Shown: positions 35,993 through 43,796 of the stretch, piece by piece
Numbering within the stretch: the stretch's first letter is position 1
How the letters are laid out: the number at the start of each line of letters is the position of its first letter
Notes under the pieces: model-generated
What the model was told of the DNA's origin: nothing
The model's database searches: none
The model's input: the letters and a program-made list of their open reading frames with translations, nothing else
Made by a program: the position numbers and the translations under genes
NCBI RefSeq assembly: GCF_026241155.1
Contig: NZ_JAPFGP010000016.1
Location: 1 to 64,000, forward strand
Length of the DNA: 64,000 bases
Direction: 5' to 3'
Origin: Paucibacter sp. PLA-PC-4
GTDB lineage: Bacteria; Pseudomonadota; Gammaproteobacteria; Burkholderiales; Burkholderiaceae_C

Positions 35993-37365
35993 GTCGCCCT
36001 CTGAGGAAGACTCAGCACAAAGCAGCTGCCGCCGCCCTCACGGCCTTCGCAACGCACTTCTCCGCCGTGGCGCTGCGCGATTTGCTTGACCAGACTCAGT
36101 CCCAGGCCGACACCGCCGGCCAGTTCGGCATGGCCGGGCAGGCGGAAGAAGGGTTCGAAGATGCGCTCACGCATCTCGGGCGGCACGCCGGGGCCGCGGT
36201 CGCAGACCCTCAGCTCCATGCTCGCACCGCGCCGACGCAACTCCAGCAGCACCTGTTCGCCGCCGTAGCGGCGGGCGTTCTCGAGCAGATTGCGCACCGC
36301 ACGGCGCAGCAGGCGCTCCTCGCCGGGTACCTTGAAGTCCAGTGCGCCCTCGTCAGGATCGACCAGGGCGCCGGTGCGCGAGGCCTCCTCGGCCGCAAGG
36401 CCGAGGAGGTCGACAGGATCTTGCTGCAGCGCTTGGGCGCCGGACTCGAGCCGACTGGCCAGCAAGACCTCTTCGACCAGTGCATCGAGCTCGCCAATGT
36501 TGGTGTCGATCTCCTGCTGCAGTCGCGCACGCTGGGCCGGGCTCGACCCCTCGAGCATCGCGAAAGCCATCTTCAGCCGCGCCAGCGGCGAGCGCAGTTC
36601 ATGGCTGGCATTGGCCAGCAGGCTTTGGTGCGAGCGCAGCAAGGCCTCGATCTGGCCAGCCGTGCGGTTGAAGCTGGCGGCCAGCGCAGCCACCTCGTCG
36701 CGCCCTGCGTCCTTGACCCGGTGCTGCAGATTGCCGGCGCCGAACAATTCGACACCGCGCTGCAGATTCTCCAGGCGCCGGGTCAGGCGCCGTACCACCG
36801 GATAGGCACTCACCGCCACGGCGAGGAAGAGCAGCACCAGCAGGATGACCAATGCCTCGCCGCTGGGGCGAGGCCCGAAGGGCGCCAGCAGCCAGGGGCC
36901 TTCATCGCGACGCGGCGGCCTGGCGATGCGATCACCACGCTCAGCGCGTTCACCCGCAGGGCTGGCACCAGCCACTGCGGAGCGCAACCCGCCCCGCAGC
37001 ATCCACAAGCTGCGGCCATCCTCCAGCGGCACCTGCAGCAATCGCACACCCGGGTCCTTGATGCGGCGCTCGAACTGCTCCGAGGCCGCGATCCGCTCAC
37101 CCTGAGGATCGTCCAGCGCGATAGACATTCGCAAGCGCTGGCCCCAGTCGCGCAGCGCCTCGGCTTGCTGTTCGCGCGGCGCGTCGGCCTCGGGCAGCGC
37201 GCGGTGAATCAGCAGCGCCATCGAACTCAGGCGCTCGGTCGCGGCGGCCTCAAAGCCGCCTCGCTCCTGCTCGATCTGGCGCTGGAACAGCCAAGCTGAG
37301 CCGAACGCAAAGGCCAGCAGCAGGACCACCAGGGTCAGATAGATGCGCAGGTAGAGTGATTTCAA
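35989..37365 (-). CDS. Membrane sensor histidine kinase (CpxA/RstB-like)
   Basis: A 458-residue kinase with two membrane helices (about 10-28 and 170-190) flanking a periplasmic sensor, a HAMP domain, the H-box ASHELRSPLARLKMA with the phospho-His, and an ATPase with NLLENARRYG, RVCDRGPGVP and GVGLGLSLVKQIAQRHGG. It follows the response regulator gene by 12 bases. Its stop (TAG) overlaps the stop of the convergent Lpd-like gene within a shared CTAG. The link with a Spy/CpxP-like chaperone suggests sensing of envelope or metal stress. Confidence 0.92.
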   Translation of the reverse strand: MKSLYLRIYLTLVVLLLAFAFGSAWLFQRQIEQERGGFEAAATERLSSMALLIHRALPEADAPREQQAEALRDWGQRLRMSIALDDPQGERIAASEQFERRIKDPGVRLLQVPLEDGRSLWMLRGGLRSAVAGASPAGERAERGDRIARPPRRDEGPWLLAPFGPRPSGEALVILLVLLFLAVAVSAYPVVRRLTRRLENLQRGVELFGAGNLQHRVKDAGRDEVAALAASFNRTAGQIEALLRSHQSLLANASHELRSPLARLKMAFAMLEGSSPAQRARLQQEIDTNIGELDALVEEVLLASRLESGAQALQQDPVDLLGLAAEEASRTGALVDPDEGALDFKVPGEERLLRRAVRNLLENARRYGGEQVLLELRRRGASMELRVCDRGPGVPPEMRERIFEPFFRLPGHAELAGGVGLGLSLVKQIAQRHGGEVRCEGREGGGSCFVLSLPQRAT

Positions 37366-37377
37366 GTGCGGGCGGCC

Positions 37378-38085
37378 TCAGCTGTCGGCGTCTTGCTTGC
37401 GCGCGAACACATAGCCCACACCGCGCACCGTCAGCACGCGGCGCGGGTTCTTTGCGTCATCCTCAATCAGCGCGCGGATGCGCGAGACATGGACATCGAT
37501 CGAGCGATCGAAGGCGTCCAGCGGATGGCCTTTCAGCGCGTCCATGATCTGGTCGCGCGACAACACCCGGCCCGGGCTTTGCGCCAGCACCACCAGCAGA
37601 TCGAACTGATGGCTGGTCAGATCACAGGGCTTGCCGTCCAGCCGTGCGACGCGCGCCGCCAGATCGATCTCGAGCCGACCGAAGCGCAAGACATCATCAG
37701 CCTGGCCTTCCGGCTCTGCACGGCGAAGCAAGGCCTTGACGCGGGCCTGCAGCTCGCGCGGCTCGAAGGGCTTGGCCAGATAGTCATCGGCGCCCAGCTC
37801 CAGGCCGAGAATGCGGTCCATCGGCTCGCCGCGCGCCGACAGCATCAGCACCGGCAATCGCCGGGTGCGGGGCTCGCCGCGCAGGCTGCGGCAGAAGTCC
37901 AACCCGTCGCCATCGGGCAGCATCAGGTCCAGCACCAGCAGATCGGGCAGGGCCGCCTCCAGCGCCTGCCGGCCCTGGGCCAGGCTGTGCGCGGTCTCGA
38001 CCTCGAAGCCGGCGGCCGTCAGATAGTCGCCCAACATCGAGGTCAGGCGGGCATCGTCGTCAACAAGAAGCAGTCGGGTACTCAT
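37378..38085 (-). CDS. OmpR-family response regulator
   Basis: A 235-residue regulator: receiver domain (LLLVDDDARLTSM, phospho-Asp in LLVLDLMLPDGDG, Lys in YLAKPFEP) and OmpR-type winged helix (SIDVHVSRIRALIEDD, VRGVGYVF). I start at 38085 (MSTRLLLVDDD), where the domain begins, although the ribosome site is poor. An ATG at 38166 has GGAGA seven bases upstream and would add 27 Arg/Ser-rich residues; I cannot exclude it. It sits between the Spy-like gene and its kinase. Confidence 0.92.
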   Translation of the reverse strand: MSTRLLLVDDDARLTSMLGDYLTAAGFEVETAHSLAQGRQALEAALPDLLVLDLMLPDGDGLDFCRSLRGEPRTRRLPVLMLSARGEPMDRILGLELGADDYLAKPFEPRELQARVKALLRRAEPEGQADDVLRFGRLEIDLAARVARLDGKPCDLTSHQFDLLVVLAQSPGRVLSRDQIMDALKGHPLDAFDRSIDVHVSRIRALIEDDAKNPRRVLTVRGVGYVFARKQDADS

Positions 38086-38184
38086 GGATGGCTGGGGCTG
38101 CGCTCGGCGGTGGCTGCCCGCGCGACGCGCCGCCACCAAGCCCGTGGACATGGAGGTGTCAAGCATAAGCGAGTCTCCGGGCAC

Positions 38185-38682
38185 TTACTGCTTGGGGGCG
38201 TCGGCCTTGATCCGCTCGGCACGATGCTCCGCCATACGAGCCTGGCGCTTGGCCATGCGCTCGGCGAGCTTGCTGCGCTGCTCGGGCGTCAGCACGTTAG
38301 CGGCCGCAACCAGGGCCTGACTCATGCGCTTGCTGATCTGATCATGCAGGGCCTGGGCCTGCTGGCGCTGCGACTCCACCGCTGCGGCGTCGATGCTGGG
38401 TGCGGTCAGCAAGGCCTGACCCTGGGCGTGCAGCTTGCGAAGCGCTTCACGCTGCGGCTTCAGATCGGCCGCGGCGCTGCGCATGATCTGCTTGACCTCG
38501 CTGCGCTGCGCCTCGCTGGCGTCGACCTGCTCCAGCATGTGTTCCACGCGCGGGCCGCCACCCATCATGCCGTGCCCGCCGTGGTGGCCGCCCACCTTGG
38601 CCTGGGCCGACAGCGCGCCCAGGCTCAGCACGGCGGCCAGCGCGGACAGGGTCAGAAGGGACTTGGAATTGAACTTGGACAT
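38185..38682 (-). CDS. Spy/CpxP-family periplasmic chaperone
   Basis: A 165-residue helical periplasmic protein with signal peptide (GALSAQAKVGG) and the LTxxQ-type repeat VLTPEQRSKLAERMAKRQ. A His/Gly/Met-rich segment (GGHHGGHGMMGGG) follows the signal peptide and may bind metal. The start MSKFNSKS at 38682 has GGAGA upstream. As in CpxP or Spy, it may chaperone unfolded proteins and dampen the neighbouring kinase. Confidence 0.88.
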   Translation of the reverse strand: MSKFNSKSLLTLSALAAVLSLGALSAQAKVGGHHGGHGMMGGGPRVEHMLEQVDASEAQRSEVKQIMRSAAADLKPQREALRKLHAQGQALLTAPSIDAAAVESQRQQAQALHDQISKRMSQALVAAANVLTPEQRSKLAERMAKRQARMAEHRAERIKADAPKQ

Positions 38683-38731
38683 CAGGGTCTCCATCAGTCA
38701 GTAGGGGGTGACGTGATGGTGGATCCGCGAC

Positions 38732-38759
38732 GTAAGGCCCGCATGCAGGTCCTGTAAAG
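38732..38759 (-). promoter_or_regulatory. Possible response-regulator direct repeat before the Spy-like gene
   Basis: On the minus strand CTTTAC and CCTTAC occur 22 bp apart, two 11-bp steps, just upstream of the Spy-like gene. OmpR-family regulators bind such phased direct repeats, so this may be the autoregulatory site. Weak by itself. Confidence 0.3.
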
Positions 38760-38774
38760 ATCTGTGAATCAAGA

Positions 38775-38796
38775 AACAGAGGCCCGCAGGCCTCTT
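38775..38796 (-). terminator. Weak hairpin terminator after ettA
   Basis: AGAGGCC, four-base loop, GGCCTCT, followed on the minus strand by GTTTCTT. It lies directly after the ettA stop. The T-tract is poor, so it may terminate only partly. Confidence 0.5.
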
Positions 38797-38802
38797 GTGT
38801 GA

Positions 38803-40467
38803 TCACTTGATCGGCTTGAAGCGCATGCGCTTGGGCCGCGCGCCCTCTTCGCCCAGGCGCTTCTTTTTGTCGGCTTCGTACTCGTGGAAGTTGCCGTCGA
38901 AGAAGAACCACTGCGAGTCGCCTTCGCAGGCCAGGATGTGGGTGCAGATGCGGTCCAGGAACCAGCGGTCATGGGAGATCACCATGGCTGAGCCAGCGAA
39001 CTCCAGCAGAGCCTCTTCCAGCGCGCGCAGGGTTTCGACGTCCAGATCGTTCGATGGTTCATCGAGCATCAGCACATTGCCGCCCTGGGCTAGGGTTTTG
39101 GCCAGATGCAGACGACCGCGCTCACCGCCGGAGAGCTGACCGACCATCTTCTGCTGGTCATTGCCCTTGAAGTTGAAGCGGCCCAGGTAGGCGCGGCTGG
39201 GCATCACGAACTTGCCGACTGTGATGTTGTCCAGGCCGCCGGAGACGTCCTGCCATACGGTCTTGTCGGCATCCAGGCTTTGGCGGCTCTGATCGACGAA
39301 GGCCATGCGCGCAGTCTTGCCGATCTTGACCGTGCCGCTGTCCGGCGTCTCGGTGCCCTGCAGCATGCGGAACAGGGTCGACTTGCCTGCGCCGTTCGGG
39401 CCGATGATGCCGACAATGGCGCCGGCCGGCACCTTGAATGACAGATTGTCGATCAGCACCCGGTCGCCAAAGCTCTTGCTGACGTTCTCGAACTCGATGA
39501 CCTCATTGCCCAAGCGCTCGGCCACGGGAATGAAGATTTCGTTGGTGACATTGCGCTGCTGGTATTCAACGTCCGACAGCTCCTCGAAACGGGCCAGACG
39601 CGCTTTGCTCTTGGCCTGGCGGCCCTTGGCATTGGAGCGCACCCACTTCAGCTCCTCCTTCATCGCCTTCATGCGGGCGTCTTCGGACTTCTGCTCGGTC
39701 TCCAGGCGCTTTTCCTTCTGGTCCAGCCAGTCGGAATAGTTGCCCTTCCACGGGATGCCATGGCCGCGGTCCAACTCCAGAATCCACTCGGCTGCGTTAT
39801 CGAGGAAGTAGCGATCGTGAGTGATGGCCACCACGGTGCCAGGGAAGCGCTGCAGGAACTGCTCCAGCCACTCGACGGATTCAGCGTCCAAGTGGTTGGT
39901 CGGCTCGTCTAGCAGCAGCATGTCGGGCTTGGACAGTAGCAGGCGGCACAGCGCGACGCGGCGCTTCTCGCCGCCCGACAGCACACCGATCTGGGCATCC
40001 CAGGGCGGCAGGTTCAACGCATCGGCTGCCAGTTCCAGCTGCAGATCGGTGTTCTCGGAGCCGGCGGCGGCGATGATGGCTTCCAACTCACCCTGCTCGG
40101 CGGCCAATGCATCGAAGTCGGCGTTCTCGTCGGCATAAGCGGCATAGACCTCGTCCAGGCGCTTCTTGGCGGCCAGCACGCCGCCGATGCCCTCCTCCAC
40201 CGCCTCGCGCACGGTTTGCGTCTCATTGAGTCGGGGCTCCTGCTCCAGGTAGCCGATTTTGATGCCGGGCATCGCGATCGCTTCGCCGTCGTACTCCTTG
40301 TCGACGCCCGCCATGATCTTCAGGATGGTCGACTTGCCCGAGCCGTTGACGCCCAGCACGCCGATCTTTGCGCCGGGGAAGAAGGACAGCGAGATGTCCT
40401 TCAGAATGTGACGTTTAGGAGGAACCGTCTTGTTGACGCGGTTCATTGAAAAGACGTACTGAGCCAT
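38803..40467 (-). CDS. ettA: Energy-dependent translational throttle EttA (ABC-F)
   Basis: A 554-residue ABC-F ATPase that binds the ribosomal E site and gates entry into elongation according to ATP/ADP ratio. Two ATP-binding cassettes: Walker A GVNGSGKST and GPNGAGKST, signatures LSGGEKRRVAL and LSGGERGRLHL, Walker B segments LLLDEPTNHLD and LMLDEPSNDLD. The arm domain and linker lie between them. Length and start (MAQYVFSMNRV) match E. coli EttA. It is not an antibiotic-resistance ABC-F as far as the sequence shows. Confidence 0.96.
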   Translation of the reverse strand: MAQYVFSMNRVNKTVPPKRHILKDISLSFFPGAKIGVLGVNGSGKSTILKIMAGVDKEYDGEAIAMPGIKIGYLEQEPRLNETQTVREAVEEGIGGVLAAKKRLDEVYAAYADENADFDALAAEQGELEAIIAAAGSENTDLQLELAADALNLPPWDAQIGVLSGGEKRRVALCRLLLSKPDMLLLDEPTNHLDAESVEWLEQFLQRFPGTVVAITHDRYFLDNAAEWILELDRGHGIPWKGNYSDWLDQKEKRLETEQKSEDARMKAMKEELKWVRSNAKGRQAKSKARLARFEELSDVEYQQRNVTNEIFIPVAERLGNEVIEFENVSKSFGDRVLIDNLSFKVPAGAIVGIIGPNGAGKSTLFRMLQGTETPDSGTVKIGKTARMAFVDQSRQSLDADKTVWQDVSGGLDNITVGKFVMPSRAYLGRFNFKGNDQQKMVGQLSGGERGRLHLAKTLAQGGNVLMLDEPSNDLDVETLRALEEALLEFAGSAMVISHDRWFLDRICTHILACEGDSQWFFFDGNFHEYEADKKKRLGEEGARPKRMRFKPIK

Positions 40468-40631
40468 GCTGAGTCCTGAGAGGCTTAAAAATCTGCAGGC
40501 CCGTCAAGGGCCTGCTGAGTCTTGCGAGAGCCGGTCGGATCGACACGGCCGAAGCCGCTATTGTCGCTGCTTTATACACAGCTTAGGCCGGCTTTGATGC
40601 CGACTCCCCCGGCAGCCACCGGCCCGGCCGC

Positions 40632-40637
40632 TATAAT
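40632..40637 (+). promoter_or_regulatory. TATAAT -10 element upstream of rhlE
   Basis: A perfect TATAAT with transcription start expected near 40644, about 130 bases before the rhlE start. The bases 17 upstream are GC-rich and do not resemble TTGACA. Confidence 0.5.
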
Positions 40638-40644
40638 CGTTGTC

Positions 40645-40684
40645 AACGCTGCGCATCACAGTCTTTGCGCGGCGTTATTTTTTT
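40645..40684 (+). terminator. Terminator/attenuator hairpin in the rhlE leader
   Basis: AACGCTGCGC pairs with GCGCGGCGTT (10 bp with one T-G pair) around a 12-base loop, followed by A and seven T. It starts at the predicted transcription start of the TATAAT promoter and lies upstream of rhlE with no plus-strand gene before it. It could end a very short RNA or act as an attenuator. Confidence 0.7.
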
Positions 40685-40775
40685 GAGCTCAAGCACGCTC
40701 CTTGCATGACCCGAAGACTGGCGCCCTCTCAAGGCGCGGTCATGCTCACAGGGCACCGTGCACACATTGCAGTCG

Positions 40776-42269
40776 ATGACATTTGATTCCCTGGGCCTGG
40801 CCGCCCCCCTGTTGAAGGCCATTGCCGACGCCGGCTATACCTCCCCCACCCCGATCCAAGCGCAGGCCATTCCGGCCGTCCTCCAAGGCGGCGATCTGCT
40901 CGCCGGCGCCCAGACCGGCACCGGCAAAACCGCCGGCTTCACCCTGCCGCTGCTGCACCGTCTGTCGACGGGCGCGCCGGCCACCAACAAGCGCGGCAAA
41001 CCGGCCATCCGTGCGCTGGTGCTGACCCCGACCCGCGAACTCGCGGCCCAGGTCGAGGAAAGCGTGCAGACCTATGGTAAATACCTACCACTGAAGAGCA
41101 TGGTGATGTTCGGTGGCGTCGGGATGCAGCCGCAGATCAACCGCCTGCGCGACGGCGTCGACATCCTGGTGGCCACCCCCGGTCGGCTGCTCGACCACGC
41201 CCAGCAAGGCACGCTGGACCTCAGTCAGGTGCAAATCCTGGTCTTGGACGAAGCCGACCGTATGCTGGACATGGGCTTCGTCCATGACATCAAGAAAGTG
41301 CTGGCTCTGTTGCCAGCCAAGAAGCAGAGCCTGCTGTTCTCGGCCACCTTCAGCGACGACATCAAGAACCTCGCGGACCGACTGCTGAACCAGCCGGCCC
41401 TGATCGAGGTGGCACGCCGCAACCAGACCAATGAGTCGATTGCGCAGAAGGTCCACCCTGTGGGCCGCGAGCGTAAGAAGGAACTGCTGGCCCACCTGAT
41501 CAAGCAGGGCGACTGGGACCAGGTTCTGGTCTTCACCCGCATGAAGCACGGCGCCAACCGCCTGACCGATTATCTGAACGACCAGGGCATCAGCGCGATG
41601 GCCATCCATGGCAACAAGAGCCAGGGTGCCCGTACCAAAGCCCTGGCCGAGTTCAAGACCGGTGATCTGCAGGTGCTCGTGGCCACCGATATCGCGGCGC
41701 GCGGCATCGACATCGACCAGCTGCCCCATGTGATCAATTTCGAGCTGCCCAACGTCCCCGAGGACTATGTGCACCGCATCGGCCGCACCGGCCGCGCCGG
41801 CGCCCAGGGCGAGGCGATCTCGCTGGTCTGTGTCGACGAGAACGGCTTTCTCAAGGAGATCGAGAAGCTAATCAAGCGCGAGATCCCTAAAGAGATCATC
41901 CCCGGCTTCGCTCCCGATCCGAGTGAGCGTCCCGAGCCTATCGTGCTGGGCCGCATGGTGCTCAACACCAATGGCAGCCGCTCCGGCGGGGGCGGTCGCG
42001 GCGCAAGCTCGCGCAGCGGCGGCGGCGCAGGTCGCTCGGCCCCTCGTGGTGGTGGCGGTCAGCGTGACGGTGCCCGCGAGGGCGCACCGCGCAGCGCAGC
42101 GCCGCGCGAGGGTGCACCGCGTGGCGCCGCCCCTCAAGGCCAACGCCCATCGGGTAACGGCGGTGGTGCTCGCCCCGGCGCGGCCAAGCCGGGCGGCTCG
42201 CGCCCCGCAAGTGGTGGTGGTGGCGGTCGCAACCCGGGCGGCGCACGCCTGACCCAGACCAAACGCTGA
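40776..42269 (+). CDS. rhlE: DEAD-box RNA helicase RhlE
   Basis: A 497-residue ATP-dependent RNA helicase acting in ribosome maturation and RNA decay. Motifs in order: Q-motif [10 protein letters not shown], motif I AQTGTGKT, Ia PTRELAAQ, Ib [36 protein letters not shown]. The C-terminal ~110 residues are a disordered Arg/Gly/Ala/Pro tail with repeated EGAPR units, typical of RNA-binding tails. I prefer the ATG at 40776 (MTFDSLGL, the usual RhlE start); a GTG at 40758 is possible. A terminator follows. Confidence 0.94.
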   Translation: MTFDSLGLAAPLLKAIADAGYTSPTPIQAQAIPAVLQGGDLLAGAQTGTGKTAGFTLPLLHRLSTGAPATNKRGKPAIRALVLTPTRELAAQVEESVQTYGKYLPLKSMVMFGGVGMQPQINRLRDGVDILVATPGRLLDHAQQGTLDLSQVQILVLDEADRMLDMGFVHDIKKVLALLPAKKQSLLFSATFSDDIKNLADRLLNQPALIEVARRNQTNESIAQKVHPVGRERKKELLAHLIKQGDWDQVLVFTRMKHGANRLTDYLNDQGISAMAIHGNKSQGARTKALAEFKTGDLQVLVATDIAARGIDIDQLPHVINFELPNVPEDYVHRIGRTGRAGAQGEAISLVCVDENGFLKEIEKLIKREIPKEIIPGFAPDPSERPEPIVLGRMVLNTNGSRSGGGGRGASSRSGGGAGRSAPRGGGGQRDGAREGAPRSAAPREGAPRGAAPQGQRPSGNGGGARPGAAKPGGSRPASGGGGGRNPGGARLTQTKR

Positions 42270-42288
42270 TCCCAGGCTCCGGCCCAGC

Positions 42289-42319
42289 AAAGCCCGGCTC
42301 AAAATGCCGGGCTTTTTTT
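42289..42319 (+). terminator. Intrinsic terminator of rhlE
   Basis: AAAGCCCGG, nine-base loop, CCGGGCTTTTTTT: GC-rich stem with a seven-T tract, 20 bases after the rhlE stop. Confidence 0.92.
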
Positions 42320-42330
42320 CGTCCCGACAC

Positions 42331-42372
42331 TTGAGATGTATCAAGATGGCGCGGCCCTGCCGGTGCTGGAAT
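42331..42372 (+). promoter_or_regulatory. FNR/ANR-type box with class II promoter layout
   Basis: TTGAG-ATGT-ATCAA at 42331-42344 matches the FNR/ANR consensus TTGAT-N4-ATCAA at nine of ten positions. A -10-like TGGAAT is at 42367-42372; with a start seven bases later the box is centred at about -41.5, the class II activator position. Low-oxygen induction of the downstream nuclease gene is therefore likely. Confidence 0.62.
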
Positions 42373-42400
42373 CGTCCCGGACAGACCTAGATCGGGAGAC

Positions 42401-43765
42401 ATGATGAAGCTGACCTTCCTCGGCGCGGCCGACGCCGTCACCGGCTCACGCCATCTGCTCGACATCGGCGAGCAGCGCCTCTTGCTCGATTGCGGCCTGT
42501 TCCAAGGCTACAAGACCTTGCGCGAGCGCAACTGGGCGGGCTTTGGCGTCGCGCCGTACAGCATTGATGCGGTGCTGCTCTCGCATGCCCATCTGGACCA
42601 CAGCGGCTATCTCCCGGCGCTGGTACGCCAGGGCTTCAAGGGCCAGATCTTCTCGACCGGCGCGACCCGCGATCTCTGCGAGGTGCTGCTACTCGACAGT
42701 GCCAAGTTGCAGGAAGAGGACGCGCGCCGCGCCAACCGCTTTCACACTTCGCGCCACGAGACCGCGCTCCCGCTGTACACCGCCGCCAACGCCAAAAAGG
42801 CGCTGGCTCACTTTGTCGGTCTGCCGCGCGACGGCAGGCTGCGCCTGGGCTCCGCCGAGATCCGCTTCACGCCGGTGGGCCATCTTCTGGGCGCCTCGGC
42901 CATCAGCGTCACGGCCGCCGGTCAGACCCTTGTGTTCTCAGGCGATTTGGGACGCAGCAACGATCTGCTGATGCCGCCGCCGCAGACCATCGAGCATGCC
43001 GATGTGCTGCTGGTGGAGTCGACGTATGGCAATCGCGTCCATCCGCCCGAGGATGTACAGGCCCGGCTGGCGCAGATCATCCGCAGCACACTCAAGCGCG
43101 GAGGCAGCGTGCTGCTGCCCAGCTTCGCGGTCGGCCGGGCGCAGGCCCTATTGCTGGTGCTGCAGCGCCTGCGCGCCGCCGGCGACCTGCCCCACGACAT
43201 CCCCATTCTGCTGGACAGCCCGATGGCCACAATGGCCACCGACATCATCGTCAAGCACGCCAAGCTGCTGAGAATCAGCCTGCGCGAGGCGGCGCGTTTG
43301 TGTGAGGGCGTGAGTCTGATCGCCAAGCCGGCCGACTCGCTGAAGGCGGCTACCCGCGCCATCACACGGCCGGCCATCATCATCTCCGCCAGCGGCATGG
43401 CCACCGGCGGGCGCGTGCTGAACTATATCGAGACTCTGGCGCCGGGCGCGCGCCACCACATCGTCTTCCCCGGCTTCCAGGTCGGCGGCAGCCGCGGCGC
43501 CAAGATGGTGGGAGGCGCCCGCGAGATTAAGCTGCACGGCGCCTTCGTACCCGTCAATGCAGAGGTCAGCCATCTCGAAGGCTTCTCGGGCCACGCCGAT
43601 GCCGAGGGGCTGATGGCCTGGCTGCGGGGCTTCAAGACAGCGCCGCAGCAGACCTTTGTCATGCATGGCGAGCCCGAGGCCAGCGACGCCTTGCGCAGCC
43701 GTATCCAGGACGAACTGGGCTGGCGGGTGCGCGTACCCCAGCATGGGGAGACGGTCACGCTTTGA
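42401..43765 (+). CDS. MBL-fold beta-CASP RNA-processing nuclease
   Basis: A 454-residue metallo-beta-lactamase of the beta-CASP group (CPSF-73-like, bacterial YSH1 type). Metal ligands: HAHLDHSGY, His in TPVGHLLGASA, Asp in FSGDLGR. The beta-CASP part has LDSPMATMATDI, SASGMATGGRVLNYI, FSGHADAEGLMAW and a final His in VMHGEPEA. These enzymes process RNA 3' or 5' ends. GGGAGA lies just before tandem ATGs at 42401 and 42404. In several proteobacteria such genes belong to the ANR low-oxygen regulon, which agrees with the upstream box. Confidence 0.92.
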   Translation: MMKLTFLGAADAVTGSRHLLDIGEQRLLLDCGLFQGYKTLRERNWAGFGVAPYSIDAVLLSHAHLDHSGYLPALVRQGFKGQIFSTGATRDLCEVLLLDSAKLQEEDARRANRFHTSRHETALPLYTAANAKKALAHFVGLPRDGRLRLGSAEIRFTPVGHLLGASAISVTAAGQTLVFSGDLGRSNDLLMPPPQTIEHADVLLVESTYGNRVHPPEDVQARLAQIIRSTLKRGGSVLLPSFAVGRAQALLLVLQRLRAAGDLPHDIPILLDSPMATMATDIIVKHAKLLRISLREAARLCEGVSLIAKPADSLKAATRAITRPAIIISASGMATGGRVLNYIETLAPGARHHIVFPGFQVGGSRGAKMVGGAREIKLHGAFVPVNAEVSHLEGFSGHADAEGLMAWLRGFKTAPQQTFVMHGEPEASDALRSRIQDELGWRVRVPQHGETVTL

Positions 43766-43796
43766 GCCGGCGCTGGGGCATACTCGCGGCCCGCGC

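Noticed and set aside
35776-37299. 507-residue frame opposite the histidine kinase
   Set aside because: Antisense shadow; the kinase frame has all H, N and G boxes.
38803-40467. Antibiotic-resistance ABC-F protein
   Set aside because: Length, linker and start match EttA, the housekeeping translational throttle.
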